Notes: a model not told the origin generated them from the letters alone. A DNA stretch of 64,000 bases from Ziziphus jujuba (GCF_031755915.1 NC_083386.1:10044001-10108000); one strand, 5' to 3'. Counted from the first letter of the stretch, positions 11,385-23,884 are shown. Numbers and translations: made by a program.

Positions 11385-11560
11385 TACAGCAATTTTGGAT
11401 CTTTCATCATATGGGAGAAATTCAAAATACTCCAGGCGTCTGGAGTGCTCAGTACTACTGCCTTTCAAGGTTTGACACGTGTGAAATTTTTTCCCACCTT
11501 GTAAACCGCTTGAAAACGGCACAAATAAACGTTGTATTTCCCCATTCCTTCCGTTTAGAG
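11385..11560 (-). repeat. Inverted diverged copy of the P450 upstream block
   Basis: Read on the minus strand this matches 12565-12700 and 21050-21190: a G-box-bearing CACACGTGTC, then 'aggcagtagtactga', 'cactcca', then 'ttgaa(a)ttt(c)tccca' and 'gatc'. It lies 1 kb from the direct copy, giving a large inverted pair. Confidence 0.6.
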
Positions 11561-12587
11561 GGTTCTCAATCTCTATTTTTGTGACAACCCTTTTTTTCTC
11601 CAATTGAACCAGAGCACCAAATAAAAGCTAAACTAAATCCCAGTTTTCTTCCTTTCACAAGTATAGACTCCACCATCTAATTGAAATTGCACCACAATAG
11701 TTTTTATTTAAATTTTTATGAAATCAAACATGGTTAAATATGCTAGAAAAGAAACAAAACTATCTATTCTAAATCTTATCTTAAAAATATCAAGCATAAT
11801 TAAATTTTATAAAAATAAAAATATTTTAAAAAGAATATCACAGGTTTGCAGTGAAAAAAAAGCAATTATATATATGTATACACGATAAAGTGGATAGCTT
11901 CAATGGTTAAGCATTTCTATTTATACTAATGAAAATATGAATTCGAATCATAAAAGATAAAAGAATATAAATTATTTATAATTTTCAAATATATATATAT
12001 ATATAGAGTTCTTCTAAGATCAGGACCATTAGCATGTAGACCAAGAAAAAAGATGATGGTTTTTGAAAAAAACGATAGTTTTTTCAAAACTATTGTTTTT
12101 TTTTTTAATTCATATGAAATGGTTTTGACCATAGAATTATTCTATAGAGATACACTTAAATTGATGAAGATACAATTTACATAGGAATCAAAACTATTAT
12201 CTGAAAAATAGTTAAATACCCAGCCATCCACGTCCAGCCATCCAAGTCAGCCATCTAAAGATTTTTCAAAGCAAATGTTAAAGTATGAGGTTATTATAAT
12301 AAAAGAAATTAATTGGTATCTTTCTGTTAGCCAAGCTTTGGAAGACTTCATTTTATTTTGCTCATTTTGTTAGGAACATGAATGATTTTTTGATGGAGTT
12401 TCCGTTTTATTATTATTATTTTTTTAATTTTTTCTTTTATAATTTTAGAGAGTATAGTGTAATGTTTTGACCGAGAAACTCACAAGCCAGTAAATCAACA
12501 GGAGATTCGACCCAAAAAGGAAAGAAACAGTAAACATCCAGAGATAACGTTGCCGTTTCAAACGGTTCCCAAACACCCCCCCCAATT

Positions 12588-12597
12588 TTACACGTGT
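12588..12597. promoter_or_regulatory. G-box/ABRE-like element (ACACGTGTCA)
   Basis: A palindromic CACGTG core, the binding site of plant bZIP and bHLH factors. It is kept in the inverted repeat at about 11495-11505 but is changed to ACATGTGTC in the block directly upstream of P450 copy 2 (about 21078-21087). Function is inferred only from the motif. Confidence 0.45.
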
Positions 12598-13439
12598 CAC
12601 AAATTGAGAGGCAGTAGTACTGATCACTCCATGCGCTGGGGGTACTTGAAAATTTTCCCACCATGTGTGTTGCATTTTTGGATCTTACGTCACGTGCGTC
12701 CCATTCAAGAGTTTTGCCAAAAATGGTGGCCGGCAAGCCAACATGGAAGAAAACAAAAGGATATGTACATGGCTACGATACCTCACGAGTTTCCAATGAA
12801 TATTTTTATTAAAAATCGTTTTCCAACAGCCGACATTAGAGTATATATAAAATGTGCTGATTAGTGACATTATTAATTATTCACATATTATTTAGCATTA
12901 AAATTTTTTAATTGTTTACATGCGGTGAGAGTAAATGCTGAGCTTTATGGAAATTACTTTAATGGAAGTGGTGGGGTTTTTCATGTTGAATGTCGAACTA
13001 GTTTATTATCACGCATTTTACTTGGAAATATATAATACTAATTATTTATTTAGAAAAAAAGGAAAGCTTTTGGATTTGGATTCGGTGCTATTCAACGCCA
13101 GATTTTGTCATCTATCTAATTTTTTCAGCGAAACTCTAGGCTTAATTTTTTTATATATATATTTTTTTCTTGTAAATGAAACTCTTGATTAAGATACATA
13201 ATCATACCAAGTGATGTAGGTTTAATTACATCTATATTTAAAAACTTTTAAAATTCAAGGAAGAAAAGTTCTTATAAATAAAACAATAATAATTATAATA
13301 ATAATAATAATATAACATACGTAAGCACCTAAAATCCATAACATGTTCCAAGGAGAAACCAACTTGGAATAAGAATCCAATAAATTATTAAAATTAAAAA
13401 AACAAAAAAAGAATTGAAGCCTAGTTATTAAATTCACAA

Positions 13440-13443
<4 letters not shown>

Positions 13444-13491
<48 letters not shown>
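13444..13491. repeat. (CA)n(TA)n microsatellite
   Basis: About 15 CA units followed by about 8 TA units. The paralogous block at about 21890 lacks the tract ('acatgtatgtag'). Confidence 0.9.
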
Positions 13492-13492
<1 letters not shown>

Positions 13493-13822
13493 GTATTTTT
13501 AAATAAATTTTAATTTTTACTGAAAAAAGATATTCTTTAAGGAAAAATTAAATACACATATTAAATTTATTTTTGTACTATATAAGTGAAAAAATACATA
13601 GTTTTTTTTTTTAAATTTCTGTTATTTTTTCTCTTTTACAATAATATAAAAATATGTGTACCAAAAGATTTTTTTATTTTATTCATTTATTTTTTCAATT
13701 ATTTACTATTTGTTTATTTTTTTAATATATTAAATTATTATTATTTTACCAGTAATTATATTCTAATCATATGTGTTAAAAATTAACTAATATTGATAAT
13801 ATTTAGACCTGTATTATTTATT

Positions 13823-14128
13823 GTTTGTACTGATGCATTCCTTTATTGTTTCCCGGCTACTCACCACCATGGTCCTTTTCGTGCCTAGCCGGATAGAGAA
13901 GATCGGTCCGTGGTTGTCGGCGATGCCTCCTAGTACGCGGTAAAGCGGAGTTTGTTCCAGGAGAAGGTTAAGGTGACCGATTAATGGCCACGCACCTGGT
14001 GGCTCTGGCAGTTTCTTACCTTTGTTCTTGTTGTTGTGGTGGTGTTTGACAATGTCTTTCAACGCTCTGTGGAGAAGAATAAAGGCAATGAAAGTTCCAA
14101 ATATTGCTTGAAGGGAAGAGAATTTCAT
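13823..14128 (-). pseudogene. CYP82-like P450, 5' fragment (third copy)
   Basis: Only the first ~100 codons of exon 1 remain, from MKFSSLQAIF through the PEPPGAWPLIGHL hinge to ETIKECIST. At about 13823 homology stops abruptly and the sequence switches to the end of the 12194-13815 block; the frame closes a few codons later. The I-helix, K-helix and heme loop are absent, so it cannot be an enzyme. The upstream in-frame extension seen in copies 1 and 2 carries a TGA here, which supports the MEISS/MKFSS start in the intact genes. This is a duplication breakpoint within the gene. Confidence 0.9.
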
Positions 14129-14243
14129 TTCAAAGATTCAAAGCACGGAAAGAATGCTGAGTTGAAAAGAGGAATTGGAGGACTTCATCATTTTTGATCT
14201 TAAACAGTAATGAAAGCCATATAGACCACACAAATATCACACC

Positions 14244-14277
<34 letters not shown>

Positions 14278-14280
14278 CAT

Positions 14281-14550
14281 TATCAATTCAAATAAAATCT
14301 TTAACGTAAAAATTAATATAATATTTTTATTTTTTTAATTTTTTGATATGATATATAAGATTTAAAATTATATTTATTTATTATTAAATTAGAAAAAAAT
14401 ATATTTTTTTAAAATAAAATTTTAATATGTTATTAAATTTATATTTGTATATTTTTTTAAATTTTAAATCTTCATCTTTGAAATAATTTAATAGTCATCA
14501 ATAATAGATTTTAGTTTAATAATGTAAAATAAACTTTATTTTATATTAAT
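14281..14550 (+). mobile_element. TA-flanked AT-rich MITE-like element, copy A3
   Basis: Closest to copy A1 and in the same place relative to the duplicated block; (TA)n on both sides. Confidence 0.5.
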
Positions 14551-15050
14551 TATATATATATATATATATATATGATGCTTATGTGAAAATATCTTTAATT
14601 TTTTAATTTGAAGATAAATATACTTAATTATTTTAATATGTTGGATTATAAGAATTTGATCATATAATTCAATTGTTCTTTAATAGTTAAATATACTTTA
14701 ATTTAATAATTCAAAACCGTTGAATTATATGTTATATGTATTTGATCATGTAATTCAATCGTTCTTGATGATTCAATGGTTCTTAATAGTTCTTAATGAT
14801 TGAGCATAACTGCCGTCATTGTGGACATTAACAAATGTTCTCCTTTCCGGACATAAACGGTGGGATCTGTGAAGCCTCCATTGACAGTAAGCATGCTTTT
14901 TGTGGCACATATTCTTGTAAAATTCTCCTCCTTAAGCTGCACCAATCACAGTGGATATGCCCACCTAAGTCACTACATAATAACCAACATATATATATAT
15001 ATATATATATATGTAAGCCGTTTATGATGGAAATGGTTCGCATTAAAAAC

Positions 15051-15095
15051 AATCGTTGTCAATATTATTATACAGAAATAATATTGACAATGATT
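15051..15095. repeat. Hairpin: 19-bp arms, 7-base loop
   Basis: Arm 15051-15069 pairs with 15077-15095 with a single G-T type mismatch. It lies inside the fold-back element of the duplicated block. Too short and too AT-rich to call a microRNA precursor. Confidence 0.6.
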
Positions 15096-16241
15096 TTTTT
15101 AAAAATTATTGTTAATACTATGAGTTTGCATACGGACAATTCACACTGTAATATTTCTGTATATATATATATATATATATACCATAGAGGGGAACAAACG
15201 CTTTCTATGGCAAAACTATATATATATATATATATATATTAATATGTGTATATATATATATAGAAATCATCAATTAAGCTTGAGCAAACAATTTATATTC
15301 TATGCATAGCATCCTATTGTCATAGATTGTCGCTCAGTAATATGTATATATATGGAATAAAATATAAGTTATTTGATGGAGTCTATTAATTAGATAATTT
15401 TTGTGTAGAAAAAATATAAAAGCATATATATAATATATGCATGTATAGAAATTCTCTATCCCCTTTTTCTAGGATCATTTTATTTCTAGTAATAAATCAT
15501 TTAACATCTGGAAATAAGTTAGGATAAATCTTGAACAAAAATTTTATAGAGAGGAGATTCATTATATGTAATTATATATTTAAAAATGTATATTTAATTT
15601 AGAACTTAATGTATTTAAAATGAGTTATATACTTTAAAGGAATTTGATGGATTGTTATGGAATTCCATAAACTCCATAAATAATTTATAAGAATTTAATG
15701 AAATCTTTGAAGTTAAGATTGAATTTCATATTGATAATTTTCTTCACAATTTTATCTCTAAAATCATTTCAAATTTATTAAAATTCATCATTTTTTAAAA
15801 TTTTATAAAATCAATAACTTTTTAAAAACTTGTAAATTAAAAAAAAAATTACAGTCCTAATTAAATACTCTTGTATTTTAATAGACTTTTTATAAAATTT
15901 ATTAAAATTTGAATTGAATATATTTGGACTTATATGAACTTTTTTAAAATTTAAATCGAATACATTTAAATTTTTAAATATTTTTAAAATTCTTTAAATT
16001 CTAAATTAAATACACTCCCCTTGGTCTTTTTAAGTTGCGGATACTCACATTTTATAATTATTATACATAGACTAAATTGTAGGTCATCAAAATGGGTTAG
16101 ATTCAAAAATAAAAAATAAAAAATAAATTTTGTTCAATTTTGAGCCTCAGTATCTTTTAATCACTACCATGGAATGAATCCAAAGACTATAAAATCATAT
16201 TTGTGCATTTTAAGATTGCAATCGAAAACTGAAAATCGCTA

Positions 16242-16291
<50 letters not shown>

Positions 16292-16551
16292 GTGGGATTC
16301 AAATAAAGTCTACTTTATTTTAATAAAATAAGTTTTACCTTTGATAATTATTAGATTACATCAAATATTAGGATTTAAAATTTTAAAAAATGAACAAATA
16401 TGTGTTTAATAACATATTAAAACCCTATTTAAAGAAAATAAACTTTATCGGTATCTAGTGATTAATAAATATAATTTTAAATTTTAATTTGTGATGTAAT
16501 TTAAAAGTCAAAAAAATAGAACTTAATATGAATGATCTTATTCGATCCTAG
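16292..16551 (-). mobile_element. TA-flanked AT-rich MITE-like element, inverted copy
   Basis: Paralogue of 5183-5441. Its right flank is a 26-unit (TA)n tract (16556-16607). Confidence 0.5.
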
Positions 16552-16610
<59 letters not shown>

Positions 16611-16786
16611 CTTCTCAAATATAATCTGAGGACCAAATTAGAGAATGCACCAAACTAATTATCATTACATAATTAATCAAAAAAAAAAAAAAAAAAAGAT
16701 ACCACCTGATTCAGCATTAACGCTAGCCAACCAATAATTAGGGGAGGGTAAATAATTAAACTTGCAACGAAACATAGTGATGGATA

Positions 16787-16870
16787 TTAGCAGGCATGAA
16801 GAACCAATCCATCCAGGAATAAAAGCCCCATGAGGAACCCAATGATCAAACCCATTTTCTTCATTCCCAT
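16787..16870 (-). CDS. Candidate 27-residue signal-peptide-like ORF, copy 2
   Basis: Same start, length and stop as the ORF at 5720-5637. The hydrophobic core reads GFLMGLLFL. The TATAAATA upstream is retained. The caveats are those given for copy 1: neighbouring DNA is about as well conserved. Confidence 0.25.
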   Translation of the reverse strand: MGMKKMGLIIGFLMGLLFLDGLVLHAC

Positions 16871-18467
16871 TCCTGCTTTAATTTGGTGATAAAATCTTTC
16901 ACCTTACTTTGTTTCTTATGGTTTTTCTGAATGAGTTGATGAGCTATTATTTATACGCAAATTGAAAAGATTCATAATACACATTTTGAAAAATTGTAAC
17001 ACCAATAGAAAACAGGGAAAGTGGGAAATTGCATGTACGTAGAAGTGGGAAAATAATCCTGTGGCCCTTGGACCAACACTTATGCAAATAGAAGTGGAGT
17101 GCTGCTCTGCATATCTATTTTGAAACGAGAAACATATGGATGCATGGCAACTACATCACTACTAAATTAGTTAAAAAAAAATAAAAATACTCGATTAATT
17201 AAATTGATATTATATATATATATATATATATAAATGTCTTATCATTTTATAGTAAATGTTACATATAATTGTCTTGTCATCTTATAGTATAGCGTAAATA
17301 AGCCTATTATATATAAATGCCTGGTCATTTTAGAGCGTCTCTAATGCCATATGCCATTTCAACATTCCATTGCCAATATATGACATTCAGTCTCATATTT
17401 TTGAACAATTTCATTTCCTCCAGGAACTTACAATTGCCCTTGAAGCCATAGTTTTGGGTCTTAAGCTATGAAGAAATATTCTGATTAAGATGATTTATAA
17501 TGTATGTGTTTCGGGGATTGAAGACTTGGAAATTAGTTAGTTTGAAGGGGTTTTCTTTTATATAGGAAAGCAGAGAAATTGAAATTATGTAGTGTATGTA
17601 TTAAGGAGCTGAAATTGTAGAGCTTTGCGGAGTTTTCGTCACCTAAAAGCAGAGGGTCCTGTCCTATATATATAAATAGTCATGCATGAAAATAATAAGG
17701 AATAGAGACTGTTTGTGGAGACTCCATTAAATCCTAAAATTTGGTCGCACACTTTGAATCCTTGTATATAGGAGGCTCGTTGTGTTTCTGCTCATCATCA
17801 AATATATAAAAGAGCTGATAATTTATACATTTAAATATATAATATTATCACAAAAATAAAAAAATTTCAAAGCATCGAATAATAGATTACTCCAACACAT
17901 AAAAGTATGAACACTATGTTCAATTTGAGATCCAAAAATTTGAGGTAGAGAAAAATAAAGAATACCCACCTTAGCAGATTTATTGATCAATAATTTTCTC
18001 ATACACATGAGTAATTTTTAAATTAAAAAATATATCAATCTTTTTCAGAAAATAATGAAATAAAAATTTGTTAGAAGATGAAGGAACTAGAAGAAAAAAT
18101 TTAGTTCTGACAGTTTTTTTTTTTTTTTTTTTCAACTAGAGTTTTCTCATATGCTTCAAAACTTGGTACATTTGAGCCTTTCAATTATGTGACAATAAAT
18201 AAATGGATTAGATTCACCAAGCTTTGGAGCCAAAAGATGTGTCATAAATAGCTTTGACTAGCTATGACAAAGATGATCAATTGGAATGCTGAAACTAAAT
18301 TGAAATCGTTCAGAGCGAACGTGACAATAAATTCAACATAGTCCAAGTAGAGATAAGCCATACAAACCAACTAAAAAGGATGCAAACCAAAGCTAGCTTG
18401 CTACATTTGATTTGCTCCTCATCAATAACATGCCAAATAGTACTCCAAACTTTTTTTTTCCTATGAT

Positions 18468-20572
18468 TCATGGCTGATACAAAGCATGTGAAAGCCTAGG
18501 GCTAAGCATTACATTTAATGGTTTTGCTTTAGCAATGGTTATGCCTAAACCTTCTTCCATATCCACAGGCTCATTCCTCGGTGTAGTCATGGTGAAGCCC
18601 TGGAGAAGACGAGCCAGAACCAAGTTAACCATTTGCAAGCCAGAAGAAATTCCAGGGCATGCTCTTCTACCAGAGCCAAAGGGAATGTACTCAAAGTTTT
18701 GACCTCTAACATCCAAGTGTGCATGGCCGGTGAGGAATCTTTCAGGTTTGAACTCATCAGGGTCAGTCCAAATTCGCGAATCGCGGTGTAATTTCCATAT
18801 GTTGAGGAGCAATCTTGTCCCTTTAGGGATGTGATAACCTGAAATATTGCAATCTTCCATGGCTTCACGTGGTACTCCGAGGGGACCTGCAGGGTATAGG
18901 CGTAGTACTTCCTTGACAATGGCTTGGAAGTATACCAAATTCTTAATATCTGCTTCTTCCACCCACCTTTCTTTTCCAACATGAATGTCTAGCTCTTCTT
19001 GTGCTCTTTTTAGCACTTCATGATGGTTTAGTAGCAATGAAAGTGCCCAAATTAAGGTCAAAGATGTGGTATCTGTACCGCCTATTATAAGATTCTGCAT
19101 AATCAACAAAATTTTTAGATTTACAACAAATTTAGATCATGATTCTAATTAGTTGAAAGTGTTAGCTAAAAGCAAAGTCCATAGGAACTACACTAGAGTG
19201 ACAAAAAACGACTGTTCAAGGGGCAATTTGACGCGCTTTGCAATTTAGGGGCTAGAATATTTTACCCTTAGAAAGGTTCTTTTTTTTTTTTTTTTTATTT
19301 TTATTTATTGAAAAAAAAAAACTTTAGAAAGATAGGCATAGAGATTATATATATTTTTATGATTAAAAAAAAAAAAAAAAACACATTTTGATCCTAACTT
19401 ATAGCATATTTTGCACTTTTATTAGGGGTAATGTGATGATTTTTGAAGTTTAGAAGGTAAAATTACAAAATTCATAATAATTTGGGGGGAAGATTAGAAA
19501 GGTAAAACGAAATTATATTTAATAAACCTGGATATGAAATTTCTCGTTTCGTAGAATAAAGTGGAAATTTCTTCAAATACAGTTGTGAAACGAATAACAA
19601 ACATACCACTGCAGTAGCCTTGATGACATTTTGGGTCTTGAATCCAAAAATTGAACCATCTGCATCTTCATCATCAGCCATATATGATATCAACGCATCA
19701 ATGAAGTCACGCTCTTCTTTCATCTTACCATCTTTCCTCTTCTGAAGATGCTCATCCAGCCAAGTACTCATGAAGTAGTCCAACCTCTTAGCATTAGCCT
19801 TCATGGCCTTTATGTGCCCCTGCAAATCCAACCACTCCGTTCCCGGAATAACATCCGAAACAACATTCATCCCAACCAAATACATGAACTCATGGATAGC
19901 TTTTATGAATCTCCGAGATTCCCCATCTTCATCGTCGTCCTTGCTGCTATACCGTTTTCCGGATATCATCCCGACGAGTATGTTGAGAATCACGCTCGAA
20001 AACCACCTGCTCATGTCCACCATGGATGAACAACTACTTCCTCTGTTTTCGGAACATAGCAAGTACAGTTCCTTGACGCTGGTGTGTACTTCAGAAGCTC
20101 TTACATTCTTGAGGAGCTCCAGCTGGCGGTTGGAAAGAACCTCGGTGATTGCGATTTTCCGAACATGTCGCCAGTATTGTATGTTTGTGGTTAAGCCTAA
20201 AAGAGCATTTCCGTAACCCATGTATTTTGAAGCGGCAGAAGCTGGACGAGTGAGGAAAGCTTGGTCGTTTGTACTAATGCATTCCTTTATTGTTTCCCAG
20301 CTACTCACCACCATGGTCCTTTTCGTGCCTAGCCGGATAGAGAAGATCGGTCCGTGGTTGTCGGCGATGCCTCCTAGTATTCGGTAAACCGGAGTTCGTT
20401 GCCGGAGAAGGTTAAGGTGACTGATTAAAGGCCATGCACCTGGTGGCTCTGGCAGTTTCTTACCTTTGTTCTTGTTGTTGTGATGGTGTTTGACAATGTT
20501 TATCCACGCTTTGTGGAGAAGAAGAAAGGCAATGAAAGTTCCAAATATCGCTTGAATAGAAGAGATTTCCAT
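18468..20572 (-). CDS. CYP82-like cytochrome P450, copy 2
   Basis: Join of exon 1 (20572-19607) and exon 2 (19094-18468), phase-0 intron; 530 residues. Membrane anchor, GGTDTTS, EVLR, PERF and FGSGRRACPG with Cys468 are all intact, so an active ER monooxygenase is expected. Relative to copy 1 it has one extra Asn in the linker, GHL to SHL in the hinge (PLISHL), and scattered changes such as CNVSGYH to CNISGYH. Its intron and both flanks are homologous to copy 1, showing recent tandem duplication. Its upstream DNA (20697 on) is the ancestral-type block, whereas copy 1 has a 2.6-kb insertion there, so the two genes may be regulated differently. The substrate is unknown. Confidence 0.92.
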
Positions 20573-20696
20573 TTTTAAGATTGAAAGCACGGAGAGAATA
20601 CTGTGTTGAAAAGAGGAATTTGAGGACTTCATCATTTCTGGTCTAAAACAGTAATGATATTCATATATGAGGACAGATGACGCATAAAATATCAGA

Positions 20697-22215
20697 TCAC
20701 CTGAAAAATAGTTAAATATCCAGCACCTCACGTCAGCTATGTAGAGATTTATCAAAGCAAATGATTGAGTATGAGATTACTATACTAAGAGAAATTACTT
20801 GGTATCTTTCTGTTAGCACTTATGCCAAGCTTTTGGAAGCCTTTATTTTATTTTGCTCATTTTGCTAGGTACACAAATGATTTTTTGATAGGGTTTCCGT
20901 TTCATTATTATTATTATTTATTTATTTTTTTTAAGGAAGTATAGAGTAATGTTTTGATGAAGAAACTCACAAACCAGTAAATGAACCGGATATTCGACCC
21001 AAAAAAAAATAATAATAATAATAAAAGTAAACATCCAGAGAAAACGTTCAAACGGTTTCCAAATGGGAAAATAATTGTACATGTGTCAAAAATTGATAGG
21101 CAGTAGTAATGATCACTCCATACGCCGGGGGTACTTGAAATTTTTCCCATCATGTGTGTGGCATTTTTAGGATCTTATGTCATGTGTGTCCCATTCAAAA
21201 GCTTTGCCAAAAATGGTGGCCAGCTAGCCAATATGGAAGAAAACAAAAGGATTTATACATGGCTACGATACCTCACCAGTTTCCAATGAATATTTTTATT
21301 AAAAATCGTTTTCCAACAACCGACATTAGGTTATATATAAAATGTGCTGATTAGTGACATTATTAATTATTCACATATTATTTAGCATTAAAATTTTTTA
21401 ATTGTTTACATGCGGTGAGAGTAAATGCTTAGCTTTATGGAAATTACTTTAATGGAAGTGGTGGGGTTTTTCATGTTGAATGTCGAACTAGTTTATTATC
21501 ACGCATTTTACTTGGAAATATATAATACTAATTACTTATTTAGAAAAAAAGAAAGCTTTTGGATTTGGATTTGGTGCTATTCAACGCCAGATTTTGTCAT
21601 CTATCTATGTTTTTTCAGCGAAACTCTAGATTTAACTTTTTTAATATATATTTTTTTCTTGTAAATGAAACTCTTGATTAACATACTTAATCATATCAAG
21701 TGATGTAGGTTTAATTATATCTATATTTAAAAACTTTTAAAATTTACTAATAATAATAAAACATACGTAAGCACCTAAAATCCAACATCTTCGAAGGAGA
21801 AACCAACTTGGAATAAGAATCCAAAAAATTATTAAAATTAAAAAAACAAAAAAAGAATTGAAGCTTAGTTATTAAATTCACAAATATTACATGTATGTAG
21901 TTTTAAAATAAATTTGTATTTTTACGGAAAAGATAATCTTTAAGGAAAAATTAAATATACATATTAAATGTATTTTTGTATTATATAAGTGAAAAATATA
22001 TAATTTTAAAAAATAAATAATTTCTATTATTTTTTCTCTTTTACAACAATATAAAAAAATGTGTACCAAAAGATTATTTTATTTTATTCATTTACTTTTT
22101 TCAATTATGTACTATTTGTCTATTTTTTTAATATATTAAATTATTATTATTTTACCAGAAATTATATTCTAATCATATATGTTAAAAATTAACTAATATT
22201 AATAAATACTTAAAC
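20697..22215. repeat. Duplicated P450 5'-flank block, copy 2 (promoter region)
   Basis: Directly upstream of P450 copy 2 on the minus strand; paralogue of 12194-13815. It contains the altered G-box (ACATGTGTC). No gene was recognised. Confidence 0.7.
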
Positions 22216-22229
22216 CTTTATTATATATA

Positions 22230-23853
22230 TTACCGAATTTAGAAACTTCCCTATTATTTATTTTTTGGCCAAAATTTTTTCTCATGCCATCCTAACTATG
22301 TTGCAGAGATGTCATGGAAATATGAGGGAAAGACATTGATTTTTGCTTCTGGCCCCATACAAAGACTAATGTCTAGAAATTTTAGGAATGATCAATTTTT
22401 CAGTAAGGCAAAGTTAGAAAATGACTAAGATTTCTGTAGGCCATATTATGATTTTGTTAGCATAAACAAATGTTCCAATCATTTTTTTTTTAATTATTAT
22501 TATTATTTATGAAATAGGTAGTTGACTCGATCAGAATGGTGATGGCCCAGTTGACTTTCTTTCCCCTTCATTATCGTTGATATACCACGCCACCTCTATA
22601 TATTGATTCTATTGTTTTATTTTATTTATATTTATGTTTGTTCAATTATTATCGTTTATTTTAGTATTCATTAAAAAAGAATCATTCATTTTGTACGTTT
22701 TTGGCGTAAATTACAAAGTCCAGAAGGTTCACAAGGATAATGTTTTTTTTTTTTTAATTTTTTTTACTTTTTGTAAAATGACGAGACTAGCCTTTTGTCA
22801 ATTGCGAATTTGCGATTAAATCAAAGCAAAAGATGTATCGACCATGGTTAGTGCAGTTGGTTAAAGTTTGACAGGATATTTATTAAGAAATTGATGTTGG
22901 TTTTCCTAATTTCATGGGAAGAAAACAGATAACATGATGCAAGACTCAATAATCTCTCACATTTCAATACCGCATTCACGTTATCACTGTAATCCCTGTT
23001 TTACTATTTTTTAAATGTTATATTTATATTAAAAAATATCAATATAATTGCTTTTTAAAATTCTTAATAAATTAAAAAAAATTGATGCATATATATTTAT
23101 TTAATGAAATTCTTTTAAAGAGTAATAAAAATTAATAAATGAAAGTAATATGATCTAACTCATGGTTAATTTTTTTAATAAAAAAATTAATTTCAAATGT
23201 ATTTAATGTGAATAAGTTTAATTTTTGATGTTATGTTTAGGATAATTATGGTTATTATATATAACTTGTTATTTTTCGTTTTTTTTTTCTTTTTTTCTTG
23301 TTGTTTTTGATAAATTGGAGAAAGGAGATTTTAGCATCGCTATTTTGGAAGTGTGTACGTGTGTTTGTGTTTGTATGTTCTTATTTATTTTTTTACTGTC
23401 TTAGAATTTTTTTGTGGGGGGGGGGGGGGGGGGGGGGGGGGGGGAGACTATAGAAGTGAAAAAAAAAAAAATACTTAAGGGAAAAGTAATTGGGTCAAAC
23501 TATAACCCCATTAGTAAGAGTTGTAAAAAATTGTATTATATCTTAAAAATAATGAAATGTGAAAATGTTATACAAATATTTTTACAATAAAAATAAAGTA
23601 TTGAAAAAATAATAAATGAAGAGGTGTTACAGTGATATTTATCTTAAATATTTGGTAAGCTTCATCTTTTTTATGATGCACATGACAATATCAAATTGTT
23701 TTTCAGCCAACAGGAAAAAAAAATTAAAAAAAATAATAAGTATCAAATAGTTGATTTTTTTTTTTTTTTTTATTTTTGCATGTGATTATTGACATTTGTA
23801 CAAAATGACTTGGCACGGCCATCGTACCTAAGTTCTTCTCAACTTCGTGATGC

Positions 23854-23884
<31 letters not shown>

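Larger units (their letters stand above)
9560..12190. other. 2.6-kb insertion-like block without genes
   Basis: In copy 2 the block beginning at 20697 follows the P450 start almost directly. Here the matching block begins only at 12194. The intervening 2.6 kb holds MITE copy A2, a (CT)n(TA)n tract (10054-10122), two (TG)n tracts (10363-10412), several (TA)n tracts (10560-10580, 10737-10775, 10885-10906) and an inverted diverged repeat (11385-11560). No gene was recognised. Confidence 0.6.
12194..13815. repeat. Duplicated P450 5'-flank block, copy 1
   Basis: Aligns with 20697-22215 from 'ctgaaaaatagttaaata' to 'ttaaaaattaactaatatt'. It includes an 85-codon chance frame at 12935-13192 (shared as a 79-codon frame at 21425) and a (CA)n(TA)n tract at 13444-13491. 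In copy 2 this block is directly upstream of the P450 gene, so it contains that gene's original promoter region. No gene was recognised inside. Confidence 0.75.
14230..20690. repeat. Segmental duplication copy 2 (P450 array)
   Basis: Paralogue of 2545-9560, in the same orientation. It lacks the 529-base hAT-like element, and the fold-back region at 15014-15160 and many microsatellites differ in length. Confidence 0.85.

Noticed and set aside
11880..11970. tRNA-like box A/box B spacing ('tagcttcaatggttaagca' and 'gaattcgaatcat'), possible SINE
   Set aside because: The boxes match only loosely, no cloverleaf or defined element ends were found, and no second copy was seen in the window.
12935..13192. 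85-codon frame shared with 21425-21664
   Set aside because: The two copies diverge by frameshifts towards the end, and the sharing is explained by the segmental duplication.
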